NCBI GenBank assembly: GCA_016550415.1
Contig: JABXGU010000562.1
Coordinates: 1 to 18,737, forward strand
From: an archaeon
GTDB lineage: Archaea > Asgardarchaeota > Hermodarchaeia > Hermodarchaeales > Hermodarchaeaceae
Direction of reading: 5' to 3'
DNA length: 18,737 bases
Positions 7,190 through 13,776 of the stretch are shown piece after piece. The translations under genes and the position numbers were made by a program. How positions within the stretch are numbered: the stretch's first letter is position 1; each line of letters opens with the position of its first letter. The notes under the pieces were generated by a model that worked only from the letters and a program-made list of their open reading frames with translations, was not told the DNA's origin and ran no database searches.

Positions 7190-7858
7190 CTATCTCTTTA
7201 TGCGGTCTAAATCCATATTTCCAAGAATAGCATCTGCCAATCTTCTAACTTCTTTGCTGGTCCAATCAGGGCATTCCTGTTTAAGATGGGCAGTTATTTT
7301 TTTCAAATATTGTTTGCGCTCTAGGAATTCTTTTGCATATTCTTTACAGAGAACTCGTATTTGCTGGGTGGCAAGAACAGGTGTTTCCTTCCATCTAGCA
7401 ATATAGGCGGAAATTTGTTCACGCCCGTTCATCTCAAGGTCAAGACCTGCTTCCTTTTCCCAAAGAGCAATTTCATTTCTAGCATTATCAGGTTCATCAG
7501 ATGCATGAGCAACATTTACTCCTCCAACAAGTCCATACTTTCCTCGTAAACTGCTTGGATCTGCTTTTTCAACAAATGTAGCTCCCAAAACCTCTCTGAC
7601 GCGTCTAATAATATCGTCTCCCTCCAAGGCTGTTGCAACCACTTCTCCAACTAGGATAAATTGTAGTAGCCAGGGATAGAAGAACTTGCCTTTATGAATC
7701 GCATAATGCTTCTCAGCAAGGCTTCTAGGAACTGACAACTCTAGAAAGCCCCGAGGTTGCGAATCGGGAAGCATTTCTAGAAGCCGTTCAAGAACAGTAG
7801 CTCCAACACCACGTCTCATAGCCGCATCTGGTTTTAGTACCAACAGCGTCTGCTGCAT
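7190..7858 (-). CDS. ndk: Nucleoside diphosphate kinase with a C-terminal extension
   Basis: Transfers the terminal phosphate from NTPs to NDPs through a phosphohistidine. The NDK core covers about residues 1-137. KPDA lies near the N-terminus, AEKHYAIHKGKFFYPWL follows, and NVAHASD contains the catalytic His118 (usually HGSD; here HASD). The core ends in NEIALWE. I choose the ATG at 7858 because GAGGAG (7872-7867 on this strand) is eight bases from it but only two from the ATG at 7864. At 222 residues the protein is about 70-80 longer than a normal NDK (about 150). The extension is helical-looking, charged and of unknown role. A gene for NDK in this ribosomal and IF2 neighbourhood is common in archaea, but the minus-strand orientation breaks the run here. 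Confidence 0.92.
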   Translation of the reverse strand: MQQTLLVLKPDAAMRRGVGATVLERLLEMLPDSQPRGFLELSVPRSLAEKHYAIHKGKFFYPWLLQFILVGEVVATALEGDDIIRRVREVLGATFVEKADPSSLRGKYGLVGGVNVAHASDEPDNARNEIALWEKEAGLDLEMNGREQISAYIARWKETPVLATQQIRVLCKEYAKEFLERKQYLKKITAHLKQECPDWTSKEVRRLADAILGNMDLDRIKR

Positions 7859-8156
7859 TTTCATATCTCCTCATGATGCCAATTTACTACAGTCTGATAA
7901 AATCTTCTCTTCTTGAAATTTTATGGTTGTTTAGTTCTTAACAAAATATTTGGAAATTATTCTTTTACTCTGTGATAAATAGTGACTCAATCATCTGTTT
8001 TCTTAGCAGCGCTACATCGAGAATTTTTTAATATCATTTAATCTAAAAGCAGAACCAACTAACTTTGCATTGTAAGATGACTTTAAATAGCGAGTTTGGT
8101 TCGAGGCTTTGCGAACTGGTCTATTCCTAAGAACTCTTCTCAGGTAGGTGTTTGAA
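7859..8156. other. Divergent intergenic region between ndk and aIF5B
   Basis: About 298 bp of AT-rich DNA with no coding sequence or RNA gene that I can support. It must hold promoters for both genes. The aIF5B side has a good TATA box (8081-8089). On the minus strand the candidate is cataaaattt (reverse complement of about 7915-7924), which is weak. T-rich stretches near 8026-8044 are unexplained. Confidence 0.6.
8081..8089 (+). promoter_or_regulatory. TATA box of the aIF5B gene
   Basis: ctttaaata lies about 68 bp before the chosen start codon, so transcription would begin near 8112 with a leader of about 45 nt. The match to the archaeal TATA consensus is strong. The following tagcg is shared with the promoter-like sequence before the S15 gene. 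Confidence 0.6.
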
Positions 8157-9938
8157 ATGTCCATTCGTCAACCCATTGTATGCATGCTAGGACACATTGA
8201 TACGGGAAAGACTAGCTTACTTGATAAAATCCGTGGTACCGGTGTGCAAGCAAGAGAAGCAGGAGGAATCACCCAGCAAATCGGGGCAAGTTACTTTCCT
8301 CTTGCAACCGTGAAAGAAATGGTTGGTGAACTCCTAAAAAGTCTTAAACGTAAACTCACACTGCCGGGCTTACTTATCATTGATACTCCTGGTCACGCTG
8401 CATTCTTTAATCTCAGAAAACGCGGAGGCGCAGTGGCAGACATAGCTATTCTTGTTGTGGACATCGTTGATGGTCTACAACCTCAGACATACGAATCCCT
8501 TCGAATACTCCGGTCACGGAAAACACCCTTCCTCATTGCTCTTAACAAAGTCGATCGGCTCCCGGGCTGGAAATCCCAAAAAACAGGCAGTATCACCGCT
8601 TCAATGGCAAAGCAGACCGAATATGTCCAACAATCATTGGATGAGCGCATTTACGGAGTGATGGGGGATCTTCAACGTGAAGGTTTTCAATCTGATCGGT
8701 ATGACCGCATAACAGACTTTTCAAAAACTGTTGCTGTGGTTCCTACTAGTGCTAAGACGGGTGAAGGTCTTTCCGAACTCCTCCTTGTATTAATCGGTTT
8801 GGCTCAACAATTTTTGGAAAAACAACTAAAGACAACTCTGGGACCTGGAAAAGGTGTTGTGCTAGAAGTCAAGGAAGAAGCAGGACTTGGTGTTACTGTT
8901 GACGCAATCATATATGACGGCATCATCCGTCATGAAGACACTATTGTCTTAGGTGGACTACCTAAACCAATCACAACCCATGTACGGGCTCTTCTGTTAC
9001 CAAAACCTTTGGATGAAATTCGTGATCCTCGTGAACGCTTCTCACCCGTTAAAGAAATCGTTGCAGCTGCTGGAATTAAGATTGCTGCTCCCCACCTTGA
9101 AGGCGCCATTGCAGGAGCGGGTCTCTATGTGGCTAATACCCCAAAAGACATTGAGGCAGCTGAAACTCGAATTACAAAGGACATGGAAGCTGTACGAATC
9201 GAAACCGACAAGGTTGGAGTTCTCCTCAAAGCTGATACACTCGGATCATTGGAGGCTCTCATCGGCTTTCTCAAGGATCGGTCAATCCCAATTCGCCGGG
9301 CTGATATCGGAGACATCTCAAAGAAAGATGTTATTGAAGTTTCTACAGTAGCAGAAGCTGACCCATTTCTCGGTGTGATACTCGCGTTTAACAGTAAAGT
9401 ACTCTCTGATGCCGATGCAGAAGCAAGTACGCTTAAGCTCCCTATTTTTCAAAGCCGGATTATTTACGATCTTGTCGATCAATATGAAACTTGGGTTGAA
9501 CAAAAACGAAGAGAGCAAGAAGCAGCCATTCTCGAAACTCTAGGCTTTCCAGGAAAGATAGAACTTATTCCGGGTTATGTTTTCAGACAGAGTAATCCCG
9601 CAGTCGTTGGTGTTCGTATTCTGGGTGGTCGCATTCGTGCAAAAAATGCTCTAATAACACCTGATAATCGTCGTGTTGGTACCATTCAGCAGATACAGGA
9701 TCAAGGTAAGACCATTCCAGAAGCTAGAATCGGTGCCGAAGTGGCAGTCTCTATTAAAGGTGCTACTGTTGGGCGCCAAATAAATGAAGGCGATATTCTT
9801 TACATTGATTTGCCTGAAAGAGACGTAGTTCGACTTAATCAAGAATTCAAGGATAACCTTACTTCCGACGAACTAGACATATTACAGGAATTTCTAGTTC
9901 TCAAAAGAAAGCACCTTACTCCCTTCTGGGGTGTCTAA
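8157..9938 (+). CDS. infB: Translation initiation factor aIF5B (IF2/eIF5B family)
   Basis: GTPase that promotes ribosomal subunit joining and initiator tRNA placement. From ATG 8157 it has 593 residues, the usual archaeal length, with no intein. The G domain shows GHIDTGKT (12-19), DTPGH (76-80) and NKVD (130-133). Archaeal proteins normally read GHVDHGKT; Thr17 here and the following GGITQQIG match eukaryotic eIF5B. Ala81 after DTPGH replaces the usual Glu. Domains II-IV are intact: ADTLGSLEALIGFL and IKIAAPHLEGAIAG are recognisable, and the protein ends KRKHLTPFWGV as in archaea. ATG 8157 has AGGTG six bases upstream; GTG 8148 lies within that site and adds only three residues. S6e and aIF2-gamma follow on the same strand. 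Confidence 0.96.
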   Translation: MSIRQPIVCMLGHIDTGKTSLLDKIRGTGVQAREAGGITQQIGASYFPLATVKEMVGELLKSLKRKLTLPGLLIIDTPGHAAFFNLRKRGGAVADIAILVVDIVDGLQPQTYESLRILRSRKTPFLIALNKVDRLPGWKSQKTGSITASMAKQTEYVQQSLDERIYGVMGDLQREGFQSDRYDRITDFSKTVAVVPTSAKTGEGLSELLLVLIGLAQQFLEKQLKTTLGPGKGVVLEVKEEAGLGVTVDAIIYDGIIRHEDTIVLGGLPKPITTHVRALLLPKPLDEIRDPRERFSPVKEIVAAAGIKIAAPHLEGAIAGAGLYVANTPKDIEAAETRITKDMEAVRIETDKVGVLLKADTLGSLEALIGFLKDRSIPIRRADIGDISKKDVIEVSTVAEADPFLGVILAFNSKVLSDADAEASTLKLPIFQSRIIYDLVDQYETWVEQKRREQEAAILETLGFPGKIELIPGYVFRQSNPAVVGVRILGGRIRAKNALITPDNRRVGTIQQIQDQGKTIPEARIGAEVAVSIKGATVGRQINEGDILYIDLPERDVVRLNQEFKDNLTSDELDILQEFLVLKRKHLTPFWGV

Positions 9939-10048
9939 CTGACAGATTAATGGCAAGATTGATAAGCGGTTACCACATGCTAGCGGATTACTCCCAGCTA
10001 CCTTTTCATAGGGAGCAAACATCAAATTTCCACACTGAGGATTTAGAT
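9939..10048 (+). other. Spacer between aIF5B and S6e genes
   Basis: 110 bp without a convincing gene. CTCCC at 9991-9995 can pair with GGGAG at 10011-10015 over a 15-base loop. The S6e reading frame is open back to 9950, but the translated extension resembles nothing in S6e proteins. No clear TATA box is visible, so S6e may be read through from aIF5B. Confidence 0.4.
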
Positions 10049-10447
10049 ATGGCGCGTATTCGATTAGTAATCGGAGACCCAAAAACGGGCAAAACACTCC
10101 AACTTGAACTGAGTGAACAAAAGAGTCGCATACTACTTGGAAAGACAATTACCGAAATTGTCGATTGGGCATCTTTGGGTTTTCCTGGTTATCAATTCAA
10201 AATTTCCGGCGGCAGCGATAGTGATGGCACTCCAATGAGACCAGACATCCATGGCGCTGTTCGTAAACGTCCCCTACTAAAAGGAGGAATAGGCTATCGA
10301 TCAACAATTCAGGGCAAACGACGTCGACGCTTAATTTGTGGCAATGAAGTCACTGATAGAATAGTCCAAGTGAATGTTAAAATCGTCACCCACGGATCTA
10401 AACCTCTCCTTGAACACATTGAGAAGACAACAACATCAAAGGAATAA
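10049..10447 (+). CDS. rps6e: 30S ribosomal protein S6e
   Basis: Small-subunit ribosomal protein found in archaea and eukaryotes. Starting at the internal ATG 10049 it has 132 residues, the usual archaeal length. It shows the conserved GKTLQLEL, FPGYQFKISGGSD-like and TPMRPDIHG segments and the basic KGGIGYRSTIQGKRRRR region that contacts rRNA. TGAGG at 10036-10040 is eight bases upstream. The frame extends further upstream to 9950 but without similarity to the family, so that start is rejected. It lies 19 bp before the aIF2-gamma gene, a typical archaeal pairing. Confidence 0.95.
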   Translation: MARIRLVIGDPKTGKTLQLELSEQKSRILLGKTITEIVDWASLGFPGYQFKISGGSDSDGTPMRPDIHGAVRKRPLLKGGIGYRSTIQGKRRRRLICGNEVTDRIVQVNVKIVTHGSKPLLEHIEKTTTSKE

Positions 10448-10466
10448 AAAACATCATAATTAAGAG

Positions 10467-11735
10467 ATGCACAAATCCATGCCCCCACGAAAAAGCCAAA
10501 AACAACCCGAAGTCAACATCGGGCTCTGCGGCCATGTAGACCATGGAAAAACTACACTGGCGAAGGCATTATCGGGGGTTTGGACCGACCGTCACTCGGA
10601 GGAGATCCGTCGGGGAATTTCTATCAAATTGGGCTATGCAGATGTCACATTCTATAAGTGTCCTAATTGTCCTCCTCCAGAATGCTATACGACGAATGCA
10701 AAATGCCCTAAATGTGGTGGAAAAGCAGAGCCAATACGCCGGTTATCACTTGTTGATGCACCAGGACACGAAGTCCTTATGGCGACGATGATTTCTGGAG
10801 CCGCCCTGATGGATGGTGCATTATTGCTAATTGCAGCAAACGAGACGTGCCCACAACCCCAGACACGGGAACATCTGGCAGCCCTAGAAATTACTGGTGT
10901 AGATAAAATCATCATAGTTCAAAATAAAATTGAAATTGTATCAGAGAGTGAAGCCGAAGAGAACTATAAGGAAATACAGCAGTTTATTCGAGGCTCTATC
11001 GCAGCCACCGCACCTATTATCCCAATCTCTGCAATGTTTGGAACAAATATTGACATCCTTATTCAAGCAATTGAGGAAACTATTCCTACACCAACAAGAA
11101 ATCTTGAAGAACAGCCCTTATTCTATGTAGCTCGTTCATTCGATATCAACAAACCAGGCACACGTCCTAAAGACTTGAGGGGTGGTGTGATTGGGGGTAC
11201 AATTATTCAGGGGCAAGTTTCAGTTGGAGACGAAATTGAAATTCGACCTGGGTTGAGTGTGAAACAAGATAAGCAGAATGTTGTCTATGAGCCCTTGCAA
11301 ACAGAGGTAACAAGTATACAGACGGGTACGGGAGACTCCTTGCCAACTGCAAACCCAAGTGGATTGATTGGCATCCGAACAACACTCGATCCATCATTAA
11401 CAAGAGCTGATGGACTTATTGGTAATCTAGCAGGGCTAATAGGACAAGTTCCACCAGTGATTGATAAAATCAAGTTGAAAACAAATCTATTGAAGCGAGT
11501 TGTTGGTTCAGTAGATCAAATTGCCGTATCACAAATAGTACCAAACGAGACTTTGATGCTTATTGTGGGCTCCTCTGCTACAGTTGGAAAAGTGACTCAA
11601 ATAAGAAAGAAGAACGAAGTAACATTTGATTTGCGAAAGCCAGTCTGCATTATACCTGGTCAGAGAGTGGCCTTGAGTCGACAAGTCGAAATGAGGTGGC
11701 GGCTTATTGGCTGGGGAACCGTCGCTGAGGACTGA
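10467..11735 (+). CDS. eif2g: Translation initiation factor aIF2 subunit gamma
   Basis: GTPase subunit of the heterotrimer that delivers initiator Met-tRNA to the small ribosomal subunit. It has 422 residues, close to the family norm. G1 is GHVDHGKT (22-29), G3 is DAPGH (97-101) and G4 is NKIE (153-156), the last being characteristic of aIF2-gamma. The zinc knuckle uses Cys65, Cys68, Cys80 and Cys83, with an extra Cys73 in the loop. The end, VEMRWRLIGWG, is highly typical. Two starts are possible, ATG 10467 and ATG 10479; neither has a strong ribosome binding site, and the difference is four residues. The PIN-domain gene begins inside its last codons. The alpha and beta subunits are not in the window. 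Confidence 0.96.
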   Translation: MHKSMPPRKSQKQPEVNIGLCGHVDHGKTTLAKALSGVWTDRHSEEIRRGISIKLGYADVTFYKCPNCPPPECYTTNAKCPKCGGKAEPIRRLSLVDAPGHEVLMATMISGAALMDGALLLIAANETCPQPQTREHLAALEITGVDKIIIVQNKIEIVSESEAEENYKEIQQFIRGSIAATAPIIPISAMFGTNIDILIQAIEETIPTPTRNLEEQPLFYVARSFDINKPGTRPKDLRGGVIGGTIIQGQVSVGDEIEIRPGLSVKQDKQNVVYEPLQTEVTSIQTGTGDSLPTANPSGLIGIRTTLDPSLTRADGLIGNLAGLIGQVPPVIDKIKLKTNLLKRVVGSVDQIAVSQIVPNETLMLIVGSSATVGKVTQIRKKNEVTFDLRKPVCIIPGQRVALSRQVEMRWRLIGWGTVAED

Positions 11736-12150
11736 TAGAAGTCCAAAATCTATTTTGGCGGTTTTACTTGACACTAATTTTCTATTACTTCCCTTTCAAA
11801 GACGCATCGATATTTTTGAGGAAATTAGAAGATTAGTTGATGGGCGTGTAGAGTTCCTTGTACTCACACAAGTCCTAAATGAGCTTCATTGGCTTGCTAA
11901 ATCTGGAACGATTAAAGAACAACGTCTGGCAACAAGTTCTCTTCAACTTGTAGAGCGATTCTGCCGGGTGGTTGACGAATCTTCCACTTCAACCAGTGGA
12001 TTGGATGCTGACAATGCTCTAATGAGATATGCATCCGCTACAGGCTCAATAGTGGCTACAAATGATCGAGAATTACGTCATAAATTAGTGAAGAAAAGCT
12101 GTCAGGTCATCTTTCTACGCAAACTGGCTGTCCTCGCCATCACAAAATGA
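11707..12150 (+). CDS. PIN-domain protein (Fcf1/Utp24-like, putative endoribonuclease)
   Basis: A single PIN domain of 147 residues. The metal-binding acidic residues expected for PIN nucleases are visible: Asp22 in LLDTNFL, Glu59 in VLNELHW, Asp100/Asp102 in GLDADNALM and Asp120 in VATNDREL. The last two regions resemble archaeal relatives of the rRNA-processing factor Fcf1/Utp24 rather than VapC toxins. No antitoxin gene is next to it. Its place directly after aIF2-gamma is common in archaea and fits a role in rRNA or tRNA processing, though this is inferred. The start is TTG 11707, seven bases after GAGGTGG, which lies inside aIF2-gamma; the two genes overlap by 29 bp. A later TTG at 11755 would give a shorter protein but lacks a well-placed ribosome binding site. 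Confidence 0.85.
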   Translation: MAGEPSLRTDRSPKSILAVLLDTNFLLLPFQRRIDIFEEIRRLVDGRVEFLVLTQVLNELHWLAKSGTIKEQRLATSSLQLVERFCRVVDESSTSTSGLDADNALMRYASATGSIVATNDRELRHKLVKKSCQVIFLRKLAVLAITK

Positions 12151-12173
12151 TAATATCAAGATAGACTGATTGT

Positions 12174-12196
12174 AAATTGTCTTATTTTGGCAATTT
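12174..12196 (+). terminator. Hairpin after the PIN-domain gene, possible terminator
   Basis: AAATTGTC (12174-12181) pairs with GGCAATTT (12189-12196), including one G-T pair, around a loop rich in T. It begins 23 bp after the PIN gene stop and marks the likely end of the aIF5B to PIN transcription unit. Archaeal hairpin terminators are not well defined, so this stays tentative. Confidence 0.35.
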
Positions 12197-12223
12197 CCCC
12201 GTTTGTTTGGAATGCAAAAATAG

Positions 12224-12266
12224 TTGGCTTTCCTCTGGTTGGATTTGAAATCTCAGTAGAAGCCAA
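12224..12266. repeat. Nested inverted repeats upstream of rpo7
   Basis: TTGGCTT (12224-12230) and AAGCCAA (12260-12266) are a perfect 7-bp inverted repeat. Between them lies the palindrome GATTT-G-AAATC (12242-12252). The structure lies about 30 bp upstream of the putative TATA box for rpo7 and could be an operator or a cruciform; it could also be chance in AT-rich DNA. Confidence 0.4.
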
Positions 12267-12293
12267 GAGGGTTGGAAATTTGAATGGCAAAAG

Positions 12294-12302
12294 GTTTTTA
12301 AC
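12294..12302 (+). promoter_or_regulatory. TATA-like box upstream of rpo7
   Basis: gtttttaac, preceded by the purine-rich caaaag that could act as a BRE, lies 71 bp before the proposed rpo7 start. Transcription would begin near 12325, leaving a leader of about 48 nt that includes a strong ribosome binding site. Confidence 0.45.
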
Positions 12303-12360
12303 AATATTAAGTTCCCATTGAAACAATTTCTATTCAGAATGAAATGAATCACCTTCAATC

Positions 12361-12366
12361 GGAGGT
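12361..12366 (+). promoter_or_regulatory. Strong ribosome binding site of rpo7
   Basis: GGAGGT is a near-perfect anti-SD match. Six bases after it stands ATC, not ATG, GTG or TTG. This site decides the start of the next gene. Confidence 0.75.
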
Positions 12367-12372
12367 AAGACC

Positions 12373-12987
12373 ATCTACCAAGCTGTAAAAATCCGGGGTC
12401 ATGTGCGAATACCGCCCAACCGCTTCCAAGAGGATCTTTTCACGGTAGCAGAGGAGACACTCCGCGAACAATATGAGGGCATCATTGATGTCAACTTAGG
12501 CTTCATTATTGCCGTCATCGAGGTTCTCGAGGTAGGTGTGGGCAGATTAATTCCGGGTGACGGTGCAACATATCATGATGTTATCCTGAGGATACTTACA
12601 TATGAACCCAAAGTGAACTTCCTGGCACTAGGTGAAGTTGTTGAAGTAGTTGATTTTGGCGCATTTATTCGACTTGGACCACTTGACGGATTATGCCATG
12701 TCAGTCAAATCACAGATGACTTTTTCTCATATGATCCTCGAAGTGCTGCATTAGTTGGAAAAGAGACTGGAAGAGTGATAAGAGAAGGCGATTTAGTACG
12801 CACCCGTATTGTTGCTGTCAGTATTAATGGCGGTGCTAGAAGCGGAAAATTAGGCTTGACTATGCGTCAGCCCTTCCTTGGGAAATTAGATTGGGTTAAA
12901 GAGGAAATTGCCAAGTTAAAGGAATCAAAACGGAAAGCAGAAGCAAAGACGAGAAAGGAAGACAAAGAAGGCGAAAAAAGCAAATAG
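12373..12987 (+). CDS. rpo7: DNA-directed RNA polymerase subunit Rpo7 (RpoE, Rpb7 homologue), apparent ATC start
   Basis: Forms the stalk of archaeal RNA polymerase with Rpo4 and binds emerging RNA. The N-terminal tip domain includes VRIPPNRFQEDL and PGDGATYHDV, followed by an S1/OB domain with GEVVEVVDFGAFIRLGPLDG. Homologues begin about ten residues before VRIPP, in a pattern like MYKLV.IE..VRIPP. The same frame here reads YQAVKIRGH before VRIPP, and the codon at the expected Met is ATC 12373, six bases after GGAGGT. No ATG, GTG or TTG occurs between the upstream in-frame stop (12340-12342) and GTG 12403. Starting at GTG 12403 would lose the conserved first strand and has only ggggt three bases before it. 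From ATC the protein has 204 residues; the last 25 are a Lys/Glu-rich tail. Spt4 follows, as usual. Confidence 0.93.
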   Translation: MYQAVKIRGHVRIPPNRFQEDLFTVAEETLREQYEGIIDVNLGFIIAVIEVLEVGVGRLIPGDGATYHDVILRILTYEPKVNFLALGEVVEVVDFGAFIRLGPLDGLCHVSQITDDFFSYDPRSAALVGKETGRVIREGDLVRTRIVAVSINGGARSGKLGLTMRQPFLGKLDWVKEEIAKLKESKRKAEAKTRKEDKEGEKSK

Positions 12988-13026
12988 GTGTTTTTCGAGG
13001 ACAAATCAAGAAAGAGGATATGAACG

Positions 13027-13215
13027 ATGGCTAAGCGTAAGGCATGTCGCATTTGTCATTTGCTGACTACTAAATCACATTGTCCACATTGTAAAAGCAC
13101 CAGCTTATCCGAGAGCTTTTCTGGGCTAGTCTTAATTTTTACTCCAGAAAAATCTATAATCGCTAAGAAACTCAACATTTCCAAATCTGGTGAATACGCA
13201 CTTCAGGTCCGCTAA
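13027..13215 (+). CDS. spt4: Transcription elongation factor Spt4 (RpoE'')
   Basis: Small zinc protein that pairs with Spt5 to bridge the RNA polymerase clamp and raise processivity. It has 62 residues, as expected. The zinc ligands are Cys7, Cys10, Cys19 and Cys22 (CRIC and CPHC), and it ends with the conserved SGEYALQVR-like strand after FSGLVLIF. A GAGG ribosome binding site lies nine bases or so before ATG 13027. It sits 39 bp after rpo7, the standard archaeal arrangement; Spt5 is not in the window. Confidence 0.94.
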   Translation: MAKRKACRICHLLTTKSHCPHCKSTSLSESFSGLVLIFTPEKSIIAKKLNISKSGEYALQVR

Positions 13216-13229
13216 AAGAGGTTAAACAT

Positions 13230-13775
13230 TTGGCTAAGAAGCCCATACGGGAACAAATCCTTCGTCTCCCGGAACATCTTAGAACCTCACTAAAGGGACC
13301 AAAGGGAGAACTTTTTTCTCGTTCTGGACTTGGCGCAGCAACAGATGCCTCTGATTATATTCGAAAAAATAATCTTCACCCTGTAATAGCTGTGGGTGAC
13401 CTCGTATCCATCAATCTAGCCAAAATAAACTGTCAAGCACTCCTATCAATATTGGATGGAAAAACAAAACGAGAAGACAAACTCGATCACGAGCTTTCAG
13501 TAGATGTGGAGTTCCATGCGGTGAATGCTGCAGCTGAAATTCGTCCAGAAGTATGGATTGCTATCGAATTGGCATTAATGTTGGAGGGTCAGGGCAAAAC
13601 GGCGAAACTCTTAATAGAGGGCGAAGAAGACCTAACGGCGCTGCCCGCGGTAGCTCTTGCCCCCATCGGATCTGCTGTCGTGTATGGTCTGCCAGATCAG
13701 GGCATTGTAGTGATTAACGTGACGCAGAGACACAAACAGGAAGTCAACGTGCTTCTAGAACAAATGGTGCAATAA
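13230..13775 (+). CDS. GTP-dependent dephospho-CoA kinase (DUF359 family)
   Basis: Catalyses the last step of coenzyme A synthesis, phosphorylating dephospho-CoA. The archaeal enzyme, identified in Thermococcus kodakarensis, uses GTP and is unrelated to bacterial CoaE. It has 181 residues. Family motifs are GDLVS (56-60), LDGKTKR (75-81), IEGEEDLTALPAVALAPIGS (129-148) and VVYGLPDQGIVV (150-161). The TTG at 13230 follows GAGGT by seven bases; the protein then begins MAKKPIREQILRLPEHLR as in homologues. It lies 14 bp after Spt4 and 1 bp before S24e, so it is firmly inside the transcription and ribosomal operon, an association conserved in many archaea. Confidence 0.93.
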   Translation: MAKKPIREQILRLPEHLRTSLKGPKGELFSRSGLGAATDASDYIRKNNLHPVIAVGDLVSINLAKINCQALLSILDGKTKREDKLDHELSVDVEFHAVNAAAEIRPEVWIAIELALMLEGQGKTAKLLIEGEEDLTALPAVALAPIGSAVVYGLPDQGIVVINVTQRHKQEVNVLLEQMVQ

Positions 13776-13776
13776 G

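Noticed and set aside
7859..8156. tRNA or other structured RNA gene in the ndk-aIF5B spacer
   Set aside because: No cloverleaf, T-loop GTTCGA-type context with paired stems, or GC-rich structured segment could be assembled; the gttcgag at 8099-8105 has no matching arms.
8157..9938. Intein in the aIF5B gene
   Set aside because: Intein insertions are sometimes found in archaeal IF2 genes, but this protein has normal length with contiguous motifs.
9950..10048. Upstream extension of the S6e frame (33 extra codons)
   Set aside because: The extra residues do not resemble S6e proteins, and the internal ATG at 10049 has a well-placed TGAGG and gives the normal length.
11707..12150. PIN-domain gene as a VapC toxin of a toxin-antitoxin pair
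   Set aside because: No antitoxin-sized gene precedes it, the neighbour is aIF2-gamma, and the sequence resembles archaeal Fcf1-like proteins found at this locus.
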